A stretch of 64,000 nt of DNA, taken from contig NZ_JAJOMB010000015.1 of NCBI RefSeq assembly GCF_021129305.1, forward strand, positions 175,158 to 239,157, given 5' to 3'. The DNA comes from Kineosporia babensis (lineage in GTDB: Bacteria; Actinomycetota; Actinomycetes; Actinomycetales; Kineosporiaceae). The position numbers were made by a program, and so were the translations under genes. The notes below the pieces were generated by a model. The model worked only from the letters and a program-made list of their open reading frames with translations. It searched no databases and had not been told where the DNA came from. Shown here piece after piece: positions 27,284 through 38,898 of the stretch. The stretch's first letter is position 1. Every line of letters starts with the position of its first letter.

Positions 27284-27754
27284 TCAGGCGCCGGCCCGGC
27301 GGTCGTGCCGGTGCTTGGCCTGGGCGTGCGCCTTGGTGATCAGCTCCTGCAGTGCCAGCTCGGTGCCGGCGCTCGGGTTCTTGACCGCGATCCAGCCCAG
27401 GGTGCCGTAGCTGGGGTGGGCGAAGAACACGTCGTCGGTGGCGCTCAGCGGCTCCAGATCGCCAGGCGCAGCTTTCGGGTCCCTGCCGATCCGGGCGACG
27501 AACTCTTCCGTTCCCACGTGCAGGTTCACCCGGAACGCCTCGGGCCGGTCCAGGCCTGAGGGCGGCTCGTCCGGGTAGTCCTTGGTGACGATCGTGGTGA
27601 ACGGCTGGGCGGCTGCACCGTCCGAGCCGTCCGGTGCGTAGGTGAAGAAGCGGTCGCCCCAGGCGATCTCCGGAGTGCCGTCGCCCTCGCTGGGCCGCAG
27701 GGTCTGGACGCCGCCGAGCGCCTCGATGAATGCGGTGATCTCGTCAACGGTCAT
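27284..27754 (-). CDS. DUF6194 family protein
   Basis: A 156-residue soluble protein whose sequence pattern (GDGTPEIAWGDRFFTYAPDG, FTTIVTKDYPDEPPSGLDRP, FAHPSYGTLGWIAVKNP) I recognise as the actinobacterial DUF6194 family. Function is unknown. It is convergent with the sugar dehydrogenase (12 bases between stops) and divergent from the HAD gene, with a 17-bp palindrome in the 37-base gap. Confidence 0.82.
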   Translation of the reverse strand: MTVDEITAFIEALGGVQTLRPSEGDGTPEIAWGDRFFTYAPDGSDGAAAQPFTTIVTKDYPDEPPSGLDRPEAFRVNLHVGTEEFVARIGRDPKAAPGDLEPLSATDDVFFAHPSYGTLGWIAVKNPSAGTELALQELITKAHAQAKHRHDRRAGA

Positions 27755-27760
27755 ACCGGT

Positions 27761-27777
27761 CAGCCTGTCACAGGCTG
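27761..27777. promoter_or_regulatory. 17-bp perfect palindrome between the DUF6194 and HAD genes
   Basis: CAGCCTGT-c-ACAGGCTG has perfect 8-bp arms. It lies just upstream of the TAGCGT -10-like box (27779-27784) of the HAD gene and 7 bases from the DUF6194 start, so a bound protein could control both. Confidence 0.6.
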
Positions 27778-27791
27778 CTAGCGTCGGGCCC

Positions 27792-28484
27792 GTGCTGCAG
27801 ACCTTCCCCTTTCAGGCCGTGCTCTTCGACTGCGACGGCGTGCTGGTCGATTCGGAGCAGATCACCAACGGCGTGCTCCGGCAGATGCTGCACGAGCTGG
27901 GCTGGCCGATCAGCGCGGTGGAGTGTTTCGGCCGGTTCGTCGGCCGTTCGCTCAAGGACGAGTTCGGCGTGATCGAGGAGAACACCGGGTTCCGGCCCGA
28001 CCTGGACTGGCTCGCCGAGTTCCGCCGCCGTCGCGACGCCGAGCTGGCGATCAGCCTGGAGGAGATCCCAGGGGCCGGGGCCGCCGCCCGCGAGCTGTCG
28101 GCCGTCCTCGAGGGCAAGGTGGCCTGCGCCAGCGGGGCCGACCGGGGCAAGGTCGAGATGCAGCTGGCCCGGGTGGAGCTGCTCGACCTGTTCGCCGGCA
28201 AGGTCTTCAGCGGTGAGGAGATGCCCCGCAGCAAGCCCGCGCCCGACGTGTACCTGGCGGCCGCAGCAGCCCTGGAGGTGGATCCGGCCCGCTCGGCGGT
28301 GATCGAGGACACGATCTCCGGTACCCAGGCCGGGGTGGCGGCCGGGGCCACGGTGTTCGGGTACTGCCCGCCCGACAGCCTCTCCCACAGCAAACCGGAA
28401 TGGCTGCTCGAGGCCGGTGCCCGGGAGATCTTCACCAGCATGAACGAGCTGCCCGAGATGCTGCGAGAATACTCCGGTGAATGA
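27792..28484 (+). CDS. HAD-superfamily phosphatase (subfamily IA)
   Basis: A 230-residue hydrolase. Motif I DCDGVLVDSE supplies the nucleophile and acid aspartates, RSKPAPDVYL the lysine, and VIEDTISGTQAG the metal-binding acid residues; a helical cap lies at about 18-85. It resembles small sugar-phosphate phosphatases (YieH/GPH type); substrate unknown. The GTG has TAGCGT seven bases upstream and no ribosome-binding site, as for a leaderless mRNA. It overlaps def by 8 bases. Confidence 0.9.
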   Translation: MLQTFPFQAVLFDCDGVLVDSEQITNGVLRQMLHELGWPISAVECFGRFVGRSLKDEFGVIEENTGFRPDLDWLAEFRRRRDAELAISLEEIPGAGAAARELSAVLEGKVACASGADRGKVEMQLARVELLDLFAGKVFSGEEMPRSKPAPDVYLAAAAALEVDPARSAVIEDTISGTQAGVAAGATVFGYCPPDSLSHSKPEWLLEAGAREIFTSMNELPEMLREYSGE

Positions 28485-29091
28485 GCACGCTGAGGTCGAT
28501 CCGGACATCCAGGCCTGGCTGAAGCAGGCCGGCCTGCCCCAGGGCACGGTGCGCAAGGTGACCATGCGCGGCAACCCGGTGCTGCACGCCCCCTGCCAGG
28601 AGATCACCGAGTTCGGCGCCGACCTGCATCAGCTGGTGGCCGACATGTTCGCCAGCATGGAGTCCGCCAACGGGGTGGGCCTGGCCGCCAACCAGATCGG
28701 CGTCGGCCAGCGGGTGTTCGTGTACCACTGCCCGGACGCGAACGACGAGTTCCAGACCGGCGCGATCGTCAACCCGGTGCTGCGGCCGGTGCCCGGGCAG
28801 GCCCTGCGTCCCCCGGTGGAGGACGAGGAGGGTTGCCTGTCGGTGCCCGGGGAGTACGCGCCGCTGGCCCGGGCCGGGGTGGCCGAGGTCGAGGGGCAGG
28901 ACATCAACGGCAAGCCGCTGCGGGTGCGCGGCGACGGTGTGCTGGCCCGCTGCCTGCAGCACGAGACCGACCACCTGAACGGCCTGCTCTACGTGGACCG
29001 GCTGGCCGGCCCCGAGCTCAGCCGGGTGCTGAAGTCGCTGGACGAGCGCGTCCGTAAGGGCGAACTGCCGGAGTGGTCCGAGGGCGCCTGA
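28477..29091 (+). CDS. def: Peptide deformylase
   Basis: A 204-residue metalloenzyme that removes the N-formyl group from nascent proteins. All three motifs are intact: GVGLAANQIG, EEGCLSVP and QHETDHLNG, whose Cys and two His bind the metal. It starts within the end of the HAD gene and is followed after 4 bases by a TauE gene. It may be one of two deformylases, since actinomycetes often have a second copy near fmt. Confidence 0.96.
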   Translation: MNEHAEVDPDIQAWLKQAGLPQGTVRKVTMRGNPVLHAPCQEITEFGADLHQLVADMFASMESANGVGLAANQIGVGQRVFVYHCPDANDEFQTGAIVNPVLRPVPGQALRPPVEDEEGCLSVPGEYAPLARAGVAEVEGQDINGKPLRVRGDGVLARCLQHETDHLNGLLYVDRLAGPELSRVLKSLDERVRKGELPEWSEGA

Positions 29092-29095
29092 GCAG

Positions 29096-29800
29096 GTGGT
29101 GGTCGCCCTCGTCGTTGCTCTCGGCGCGGTCTGCCAGGTGCTCTCCGGCACCGGCTTCGCCCTGGTCGTCTCACCGCTGGTGATGGTGACCCTGGGCCAC
29201 GAGGCCGGGCTGCGGACGGTGCTGATCCTTTCCGCGGTGCTCAACCTGTCGGTGATCGCCCGGATGCCGAACCAGGTCCGCCCGCGTGACGCCCTGGCCC
29301 TGCTGCTCCCGGCCGCGCTCGTGATCGCGCCGATGATGCTGGTCAGCGACCTGTTGCGGGGTGCCACGCTGAACGTGGTGGCCGGCCTGTCGATTCTGGC
29401 CGCCACGGCGGCGAGCGCGGCGGGCCGGCCCTTGCCGTTCTACGAGCGCCGGGGTGGGGCGATCATCGCCGGGGGAGTGAGCGGTTCGCTGAACGTGCTG
29501 GCCGGGGCCTCGGGCCCGCCGGTGGCCCTTTTCGCGATGAGCCGCCGCTGGCCCCCGACCGAGATGAGCGCCACGCTGCAGGCCTTCTCGCTGCCGTTGA
29601 ACCTGCTCACGCTGGCTGCGGTCGGGCTGCCGAGCGCTTCCGAATGGGGCGAGATGGGCTGGGCTGCGGTGGGACTGGTGGCCGGGCTGGCCGTCTCGCT
29701 GCCCTTCATCCACCGGGTCTCCGCCGGGCTGGTGCGGCGGGTGACCCTGGGGATCGCCGTGCTCGGGGGCCTGACCTTGCTCAGCACCGCGTTCTCCTGA
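29096..29800 (+). CDS. TauE/SafE-family membrane exporter
   Basis: A 234-residue protein made almost entirely of helices (about eight). The two-repeat layout is clear: GAVCQVLSGTGFALVVSPLV in the first half and AGGVSGSLNVLAGASGPPVA in the second. The family exports sulfite, sulfoacetate and other small anions, but the substrate is unassigned. The GTG start comes 4 bases after the def stop. Its TGA lies inside the first of three tandem hairpins. Confidence 0.88.
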   Translation: MVVALVVALGAVCQVLSGTGFALVVSPLVMVTLGHEAGLRTVLILSAVLNLSVIARMPNQVRPRDALALLLPAALVIAPMMLVSDLLRGATLNVVAGLSILAATAASAAGRPLPFYERRGGAIIAGGVSGSLNVLAGASGPPVALFAMSRRWPPTEMSATLQAFSLPLNLLTLAAVGLPSASEWGEMGWAAVGLVAGLAVSLPFIHRVSAGLVRRVTLGIAVLGGLTLLSTAFS

Positions 29801-29844
29801 GAACCCATGCTCTCCTAAGAGCACCCGCTCTCCTGGGGGCACTG
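29791..29844 (+). repeat. Three tandem 18-bp hairpin units at the TauE stop codon
   Basis: Units at 29791, 29809 and 29827 each have a 5-bp stem and a CCTG/CCTA loop. The stems are GTTCT/AGAAC, GCTCT/AGAGC and GCTCT/GGGGC. The second preserves pairing by compensatory change and the third by two G-U pairs, which only work in plus-strand RNA. The array begins inside the TauE gene, covers its stop, and ends before the PH-domain promoter. A termination or RNA-stability role is likely. Confidence 0.7.
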
Positions 29845-29900
29845 TACTCACATGGCAACCGGGGGTGTCTTATTGCCGTGGGCAACCTAGGGTCCACCCC

Positions 29901-30497
29901 ATGGCTGGGCATTCCGAACGGCATGGTCCGGGGGTCCCGAAAGAGCTGGACCGGTACCTGGTTCCGAGCGAGCAGATCGTGTTCCTGCTGCGCAGGCACT
30001 GGGTGGTCCTCGCCGAGCCCTTCATCACCACGATGCTCGGGCTGGTGCTGCTGGCGGTGGTCAGCGCCCGGGTGGAGGACACCTTCGAGACCATCCTGAC
30101 CGTGCTGTGGCTGCTGCTGCTGTGCCGGCTGATCATCGTGGCCTGGGAATGGTGGCTGGAGCTGGTGGTGGCCACCGACAAACGGCTGATGCTGGTGCAC
30201 GGCATCATCACCCGCCAGGTCGACATCATGCCGATGTCCAAGGTCACCGACATGCGCTACGACCGCACGGTGACCGGGCAGATCTTCGGCTACGGCAAGT
30301 TCGTGATGGAGTCGGCCGGTCAGGACCAGGCGCTCAGCACGATCAACTACATCCCCGACTCCGACCTGCACTACCAGCAGATCTCCCAGCTGATCTTCGC
30401 ACCGGGGGAGCCACGGCTGATGCAGCGCAGCGGGAGCGGCAGTTCGCGGGTCCCGGTCAGCGAGCCCGAGCAGGCCTGGTGGCGTCGCAAGAACTAG
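29901..30497 (+). CDS. PH-domain membrane protein (bPH2/YdbS-like)
   Basis: A 198-residue protein. After a short hydrophilic N-terminus, two membrane helices (about 45-85; FITTMLGLVLLAVVSA, TVLWLLLLCRLIIVAW) lead into a bacterial PH domain (VVATDKRLMLVHGIITRQVD, GYGKFVMESAGQDQALSTIN). The function of these proteins is not established. TAGGGT sits exactly seven bases before the ATG, suggesting a leaderless transcript; the frame is open upstream to 29865. Confidence 0.85.
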   Translation: MAGHSERHGPGVPKELDRYLVPSEQIVFLLRRHWVVLAEPFITTMLGLVLLAVVSARVEDTFETILTVLWLLLLCRLIIVAWEWWLELVVATDKRLMLVHGIITRQVDIMPMSKVTDMRYDRTVTGQIFGYGKFVMESAGQDQALSTINYIPDSDLHYQQISQLIFAPGEPRLMQRSGSGSSRVPVSEPEQAWWRRKN

Positions 30498-30574
30498 CAC
30501 CGGGTGGCACGCCGGAAGAACGGGCATCCCCTGCGAGTTGAAGGCCTTCACATCGCGATCTAGGTTGCTAGCGG

Positions 30575-31594
30575 GTGCCTAGAGGAAGAGTGAGGTCGAT
30601 CGTGAAGCTGGGGTACAAGGCGTCGGCGGAGCAGTTCGCACCGGCTGAACTGGCGGATTTCGCTGTTCAGGCCGAGGACCAGGGACTGGACTCGGTGTGG
30701 ATCTCGGACCATTTCCAGCCTTGGCGGCACGTGGACGGGCACGCCCCGTCAGCGTTGGTGTGGCTGCCCTGGGTGGCCGCCCGCACCTCCCGGGTCCAGC
30801 TCGGCACCAGCGTGCTCACCCCGACCCTGCGCTACAACCCGGCGGTGATCGCCCAGGCGTTCGCCACCCTGGGCTGTCTGGCGCCCGGGCGGGCGATCCT
30901 GGGCATCGGCACTGGTGAGGCGCTGAACGAAAGTGCTGTGGGAGTGAACTTTCCCGAGCCCAAGGAGCGCTTCGCCCGCCTTCGCGAGGCGGTGCGGCTG
31001 ATCAAGCTGCTTTGGGACGAGGAGCGCGTCACCTTCGAGGGGGACTACTACCGACTCCACGACGCAACCGTGTACGACCGTCCGGAGCAGCGGGTGCCGA
31101 TCTACATCGCCGGCGGTGGCCCGGGCGTGACCAAGTACGCCGGGCGGGCGGGGGACGGCTACATCTGCACCTCGGGCAAGGGCATGGACCTGTACTCCGA
31201 GACGCTGCTGCCGGCCCTGCGCGAGGGTCTGGAGGCCTCGCAGCGGACCGAGGCGGACATCGACAAGACCATCGAGATCAAGCTGTCGTTCGACGAGGAC
31301 CCGGCCCGGGCGCTGGAGAACACCCGGTTCTGGGCCCCGCTGTCGCTCTCCCCGGAGCAGAAGGCCTCGGTGCACGACCCGGTCGAGATGGCCCGGCTGG
31401 CCGACGAACTGCCGATCGAGCAGGTGGCCAAGCGCTGGATCGTGGCCTCGGAACCGGAGCAGGTGGTCTCCGCGGTGAAGAACTACGTCGACGCCGGGTT
31501 CACCCATCTGGTGTTCCACGGCCCGGGCCAGGACCAGTCCCGGTTCCTGACCCAGTTCACCCAGGACGTCGTCCCCGCGCTGCGTTCGATCTGA
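30575..31594 (+). CDS. fgd: F420-dependent glucose-6-phosphate dehydrogenase
   Basis: A ~339-residue luciferase-like flavin/F420 enzyme that oxidises glucose-6-phosphate and reduces coenzyme F420. It matches mycobacterial FGD closely by eye: [16 protein letters not shown], the F420-site [37 protein letters not shown] and [13 protein letters not shown]. The start is uncertain. GTG 30575 has TAGGTT eight bases upstream (leaderless), while GTG 30590 and GTG 30602 give shorter forms; the last begins like known FGDs. The stop codon lies in a 21-bp tandem duplication. Confidence 0.95.
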   Translation: MPRGRVRSIVKLGYKASAEQFAPAELADFAVQAEDQGLDSVWISDHFQPWRHVDGHAPSALVWLPWVAARTSRVQLGTSVLTPTLRYNPAVIAQAFATLGCLAPGRAILGIGTGEALNESAVGVNFPEPKERFARLREAVRLIKLLWDEERVTFEGDYYRLHDATVYDRPEQRVPIYIAGGGPGVTKYAGRAGDGYICTSGKGMDLYSETLLPALREGLEASQRTEADIDKTIEIKLSFDEDPARALENTRFWAPLSLSPEQKASVHDPVEMARLADELPIEQVAKRWIVASEPEQVVSAVKNYVDAGFTHLVFHGPGQDQSRFLTQFTQDVVPALRSI

Positions 31595-31621
31595 CCAGAC
31601 CTGCGTTCGATCTGATCAGAC
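31580..31621 (+). repeat. 21-bp tandem duplication over the fgd stop codon
   Basis: Two 21-base copies starting CTGCGTTCGATCTGA differ at one base. The first contains the fgd stop; the second contains the perfect palindrome TCTGATCAGA, where the first copy has TCTGACCAGA. Confidence 0.8.
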
Positions 31622-31648
31622 CGGACAGCGCGGGATCGACGGACCGGC

Positions 31649-32017
31649 TCAGATCTCCAGGTTGCGCTCCAGGTTGGCCAGCTTGTGCCGGGCCATCGCC
31701 AGGTTCGAGCGCTGCTTGTCCAGCGCCAGGTACAGGAACAGGCCGGCCCCCGACTTGTCGGTGATCAGGCGGATCAGGTGGTACTGGGTGTCCAGCGTGA
31801 TCAGGATGTCCTCGATGTTCTCGCGCAGGCGCAGGGCGTCCATGGTGCGCAGCTTGGCCCGGACCACCTCGGTGTTACCGGCCGCGGCAACCTCGAGGTT
31901 CAGGGTGTTGCCGCCGGCCTGGCCGAGGGTCATGCCGCTGGTGTGGTCCACGAGCGCGACGCCGACGGCGCCGTCGATCTGCATGGCTTCCTTGAGAACG
32001 GTGTCGATGTTGGACAA
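31649..32017 (-). CDS. Roadblock/LC7-like small protein
   Basis: A 122-residue protein of one alpha/beta domain resembling roadblock/longin folds: GAVGVALVDHTSGMTLGQ, then DILITLDTQYHLIRLITDKS and GLFLYLALDKQRSNLAMARH. In actinomycetes such proteins often act as GTPase-associated regulators (for example beside MglA/CvnD), but no GTPase gene is adjacent. The frame is open upstream, but the TTG at 32017 has GGAAGGAAG before it and matches the usual N-terminus (SNIDTVLKEAM). Confidence 0.75.
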   Translation of the reverse strand: MSNIDTVLKEAMQIDGAVGVALVDHTSGMTLGQAGGNTLNLEVAAAGNTEVVRAKLRTMDALRLRENIEDILITLDTQYHLIRLITDKSGAGLFLYLALDKQRSNLAMARHKLANLERNLEI

Positions 32018-32245
32018 CGTGTCTTCCTTCCGGCCGCGGTGGCGCTGGTGGAGCAGGAGAGACGTCCCGGGTCTCGGGACGCCCAGCCGATCGGTCCGGC
32101 TGCGTGGTAACGCTCTGAGATGTTTCTCGGCGGACACCGTGAGTAGCTGATCGGCCATCCGAGCGTAGTGGCGACGGATTGTGCCCAGTGCCGGACCGCC
32201 GGTGAGATCGCTGGCGTCCGGGGTGCGGAAAATGCGGCAAATCGT

Positions 32246-32274
32246 TCGAACGTGTGTTCGATCTGGCGTAGAAT
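32246..32274 (+). promoter_or_regulatory. LexA (SOS) box overlapping the -35, with TAGAAT -10
   Basis: TCGAACGTGTGTTCGA (32246-32261) is a perfect Gram-positive/actinobacterial LexA box (CGAAC-N4-GTTCG). Exactly 17 bases separate its first hexamer, in the -35 position, from TAGAAT at 32269-32274. DNA-damage induction of the downstream gene is expected. Confidence 0.85.
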
Positions 32275-32312
32275 GAGAGCAGGTCGTGGCGCTCTAGCGG
32301 CAGGAGTCGTAG

Positions 32313-33005
32313 ATGTCCGAGATCAAGACCTCGCTTCCGTCGATCATCCAGTTCATCAGCACCCCGGGCGCGCAGCGGGGGCGAGTGCCGGCGCAGTTGC
32401 GCGCGATGTACGAAGACCCCACCCGGCACCCCTGGCGTTACTACGACCCGATCGTGACGGCCGTCGTCAAAGGTCTGCGCACCGGCGAACTGCCCGCCGA
32501 ACGGCAGAAGATCGAGCGGCTGCGTACCGAACTCGACCTGGCCGTGGTCCGCTCGCAGGAGCGCGAGGAGTCGGACCGGCGCTGCCGCGGGCAATCGGTG
32601 CACTACGCCGAAATCGCTGCGGGCATGCTCAAGGTTCGCCGTAGGGTCGGCCCGCTGCGGGTTTTCGGTGCTCCGTCGGGAGTCTGGCGGCACCGGGATC
32701 TACGGGTCGGCGTCACGCCGCATCTGCTGGTCGAACGGCGCGGCGGGGTGCAGGAGGTCTGGTTCCTGCACCTGAAGGCCACCCGGCTCAGTCAGTCCAC
32801 GGCCGACGGCGCGCTGGTCATCATGGGTGAGGCGATGCGCTCGGTGGGCTGCGACGCAGTGCCGCGGATCGTCGATGTCCGTTCCGGTTCGGTGGGTTTC
32901 GCCCTGAACCGCACGCGGGACCTGCCGATGCTCACCGCCTACGCCCGCTCGGAGGCCGAAGCCTTCGCCAGTCTGTGGGAGGCCAGAGCCAAAGCCGCAG
33001 CCTGA
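32313..33005 (+). CDS. SOS-regulated protein of unknown function
   Basis: A 230-residue soluble protein I do not recognise. It opens with LPSIIQFISTPGAQRGRVPA and HPWRYYDPIVTAVVKGL, continues with an Arg/Glu-rich helix, then a beta-rich C-terminal half (VTPHLLVERRGGVQEVWFLH, LKATRLSQSTADGALVIMGE). The order acidic-strand-LHLK is faintly like PD-(D/E)XK-type folds, but I cannot place catalytic residues with confidence. ATG follows AGGAG. It is monocistronic between a LexA-box promoter and a strong terminator, which points to a stand-alone DNA-damage function. Confidence 0.8.
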   Translation: MSEIKTSLPSIIQFISTPGAQRGRVPAQLRAMYEDPTRHPWRYYDPIVTAVVKGLRTGELPAERQKIERLRTELDLAVVRSQEREESDRRCRGQSVHYAEIAAGMLKVRRRVGPLRVFGAPSGVWRHRDLRVGVTPHLLVERRGGVQEVWFLHLKATRLSQSTADGALVIMGEAMRSVGCDAVPRIVDVRSGSVGFALNRTRDLPMLTAYARSEAEAFASLWEARAKAAA

Positions 33006-33018
33006 GCCCGGCAAAGAC

Positions 33019-33055
33019 CCGGCCTCGCTCCCCGTCGAAAGGGGAGCGAGGCCGG
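33019..33055. terminator. Bidirectional terminator hairpin
   Basis: A perfect 15-bp stem (CCGGCCTCGCTCCCC with its complement) around GTCGAAA lies between two convergent genes. There is no long T-run, as is usual in actinomycetes. Confidence 0.9.
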
Positions 33056-33072
33056 TAGTTCTCTGGACTGGG

Positions 33073-34551
33073 TCAGGCCTGCTCGACCAGTTCGGCCTCG
33101 ACCACCACGGCCTTGGGCCTGCGCACGAACAGCGCCAGCACCACCGCCGCGGCCGAGATGATCCCGCCCCACAGCAGCGCCGCGTGCACCCCGTCGGCCA
33201 CGCTGGTCAGCGGGTCCACCCCGTCGTTCAGCGAGGCCGTGGAGGTGCGGGTCATCACCGTCACGAACAGCGCCGTGCCGGCCGCGCCCGCCACCTGCTG
33301 CACCGTGCCCACGATCGCGCTGCCGTGCGAGTACAGCGCGTGCGGCAGCGAGCCCAGGGCGCTGGTCAGCAACGGGGTGAACATGAAGGCCAGGCCCACG
33401 CTCAGCACTACGTGGGCGGCGATCACGGTGCCCCGGCCGGTGTTGATGTCGAACGTGGTCATGCCCCACAGCGCGATGCTGGCCACCAGGGCGCCCGGCG
33501 CCACCAGCGGCTGCGGGCCGTACTTGTCGAACAGCCCGCCGACCAGCGGGGCCAGCAGACCCATGGTCAGCCCGCCCGGCAGCAGCATCAGGCCGGTGAC
33601 CAGGGTGGACAGGCCCAGTGCGGTCTGCAGGTAGATCGGCAGCAGGATCAGCGTGCCGAACAGCGCCATCATGCTCACCGCGACCAGCAGCACCGCCATC
33701 GAGAAGGTCGGCGTGGCGAAGGCCCGCAGGTCCAGCAGCGCCCGGCTCTTCAGGCTGAGCTGCCGGGCGATGAACACCGTCAGCGCCGCCGCCCCGATCA
33801 CCAGCGGGATCCAGACCGGCACCGGGGTGTGGCCCGAGGCCGACTCACCGATGCTGCTCAGACCGTAGATCAGCCCACCGAAGGCGAGCGCCGAGAGCAC
33901 CACCGAGAGCACGTCCAGCGGCGAGGCCTTCGGATCGGTCACGTTGCGCACCATCGCCGCGCCGGTCACCAGCGCGATCAGCGCGATCGGCATCACCAGC
34001 CAGAACATCCAGCGCCAGGTCAGCTGGTCCAGCACCACGCCGGAGATGGTCGGGCCGATCGCCGGGGCGACCGAGATCACGATCGAGACCACACCCATCA
34101 TCTGGCCCCGCTTCTGCGGTGCCACGATGTTCAGGATCGTGGTCATCAGCAGCGGCATCATCAGCGCGGTACCCACCGCCTGGACCACCCGGCCGGCCAC
34201 CAGCACCCCGAACACCGGGGCCAGCGCACAGATCAGCGTGCCCACCGTGAAGCTGCCCATCGCCAGCACGAACACCGCACGCAACGGCAGCCGGGTCAGC
34301 AGCCAGCCGCTGACCGGGATCACGATCGCCATGGTCAGCAGGAACGCCGTGGTCAGCCACTGCGCGGTGGTGGCCTGGACGCTGAACTCCTTCATCAGGT
34401 CGGGCAGCGCGACGCCCATGATCGTCTCGTTCAGGATCACCACGAACGCGGCGCCGGTCAGCAGCGCGATCAGCGGGCCGGTGCGCACGCCCGCCACGCT
34501 GTTCACCTCGCCGGCGCCTGCTGAAGTGTTGATCGTCGACTCGGTGCTCAA
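33073..34551 (-). CDS. MFS drug exporter, DHA2 (EmrB/QacA) type
   Basis: A 492-residue protein with fourteen predicted helices. Motif D1-like LNETIMGVALPDLMKEF and WLTTAFLLTMAIVIPVSGWL lie at the start, and motif C appears as APAIGPTISGVVLDQLTWRW. The DHA2 family expels cationic drugs and antibiotics by proton antiport. It is divergent from a TetR gene with a dyad between them, the standard arrangement for ligand-induced efflux. Confidence 0.92.
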   Translation of the reverse strand: MSTESTINTSAGAGEVNSVAGVRTGPLIALLTGAAFVVILNETIMGVALPDLMKEFSVQATTAQWLTTAFLLTMAIVIPVSGWLLTRLPLRAVFVLAMGSFTVGTLICALAPVFGVLVAGRVVQAVGTALMMPLLMTTILNIVAPQKRGQMMGVVSIVISVAPAIGPTISGVVLDQLTWRWMFWLVMPIALIALVTGAAMVRNVTDPKASPLDVLSVVLSALAFGGLIYGLSSIGESASGHTPVPVWIPLVIGAAALTVFIARQLSLKSRALLDLRAFATPTFSMAVLLVAVSMMALFGTLILLPIYLQTALGLSTLVTGLMLLPGGLTMGLLAPLVGGLFDKYGPQPLVAPGALVASIALWGMTTFDINTGRGTVIAAHVVLSVGLAFMFTPLLTSALGSLPHALYSHGSAIVGTVQQVAGAAGTALFVTVMTRTSTASLNDGVDPLTSVADGVHAALLWGGIISAAAVVLALFVRRPKAVVVEAELVEQA

Positions 34552-34594
34552 TCCCGGACCCTTCGTGTTGTCCCCGTGCGGCTGTGAGCCAGTA

Positions 34595-34609
34595 TGGCAG
34601 TGGCTGCCA
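34595..34609. promoter_or_regulatory. Dyad between the DHA2 exporter and its TetR gene
   Basis: TGGCAG-tgg-CTGCCA is a perfect 6-bp inverted repeat in the 98-base divergent region, a plausible TetR operator. Confidence 0.5.
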
Positions 34610-34649
34610 ACGCGGCACAGGGTGAACCCATTCCTCTAGAGTGTTCGCC

Positions 34650-38701
<4,052 letters not shown>

Positions 38702-38898
38702 GATTCGCGCCCTTCGACCGGCCCTTTCGGCGGGCGCTGATCCTGACACAGGCCGTCCACGCGGAGCAAACCACCCCACGTCGGTCCATAGTCGCGCAAA
38801 GTATCTACCGAGTTTCTGTTATCGCCCGCCACCAGGCACGACTACCTCTACGCCGGACGGAATCAGCCCGGCCTCACGGTGAGAGGACATTCCCTGTC
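38702..38898. promoter_or_regulatory. Divergent promoter region of the pectin locus
   Basis: 197 bases separate the sigma fusion and pectinase starts. AT-richer steps around 38800-38822 (AAAGTATCTA, TTTCTGTTATC) suggest promoters, but I cannot define -35/-10 pairs or an ECF-type element with confidence. Confidence 0.35.
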
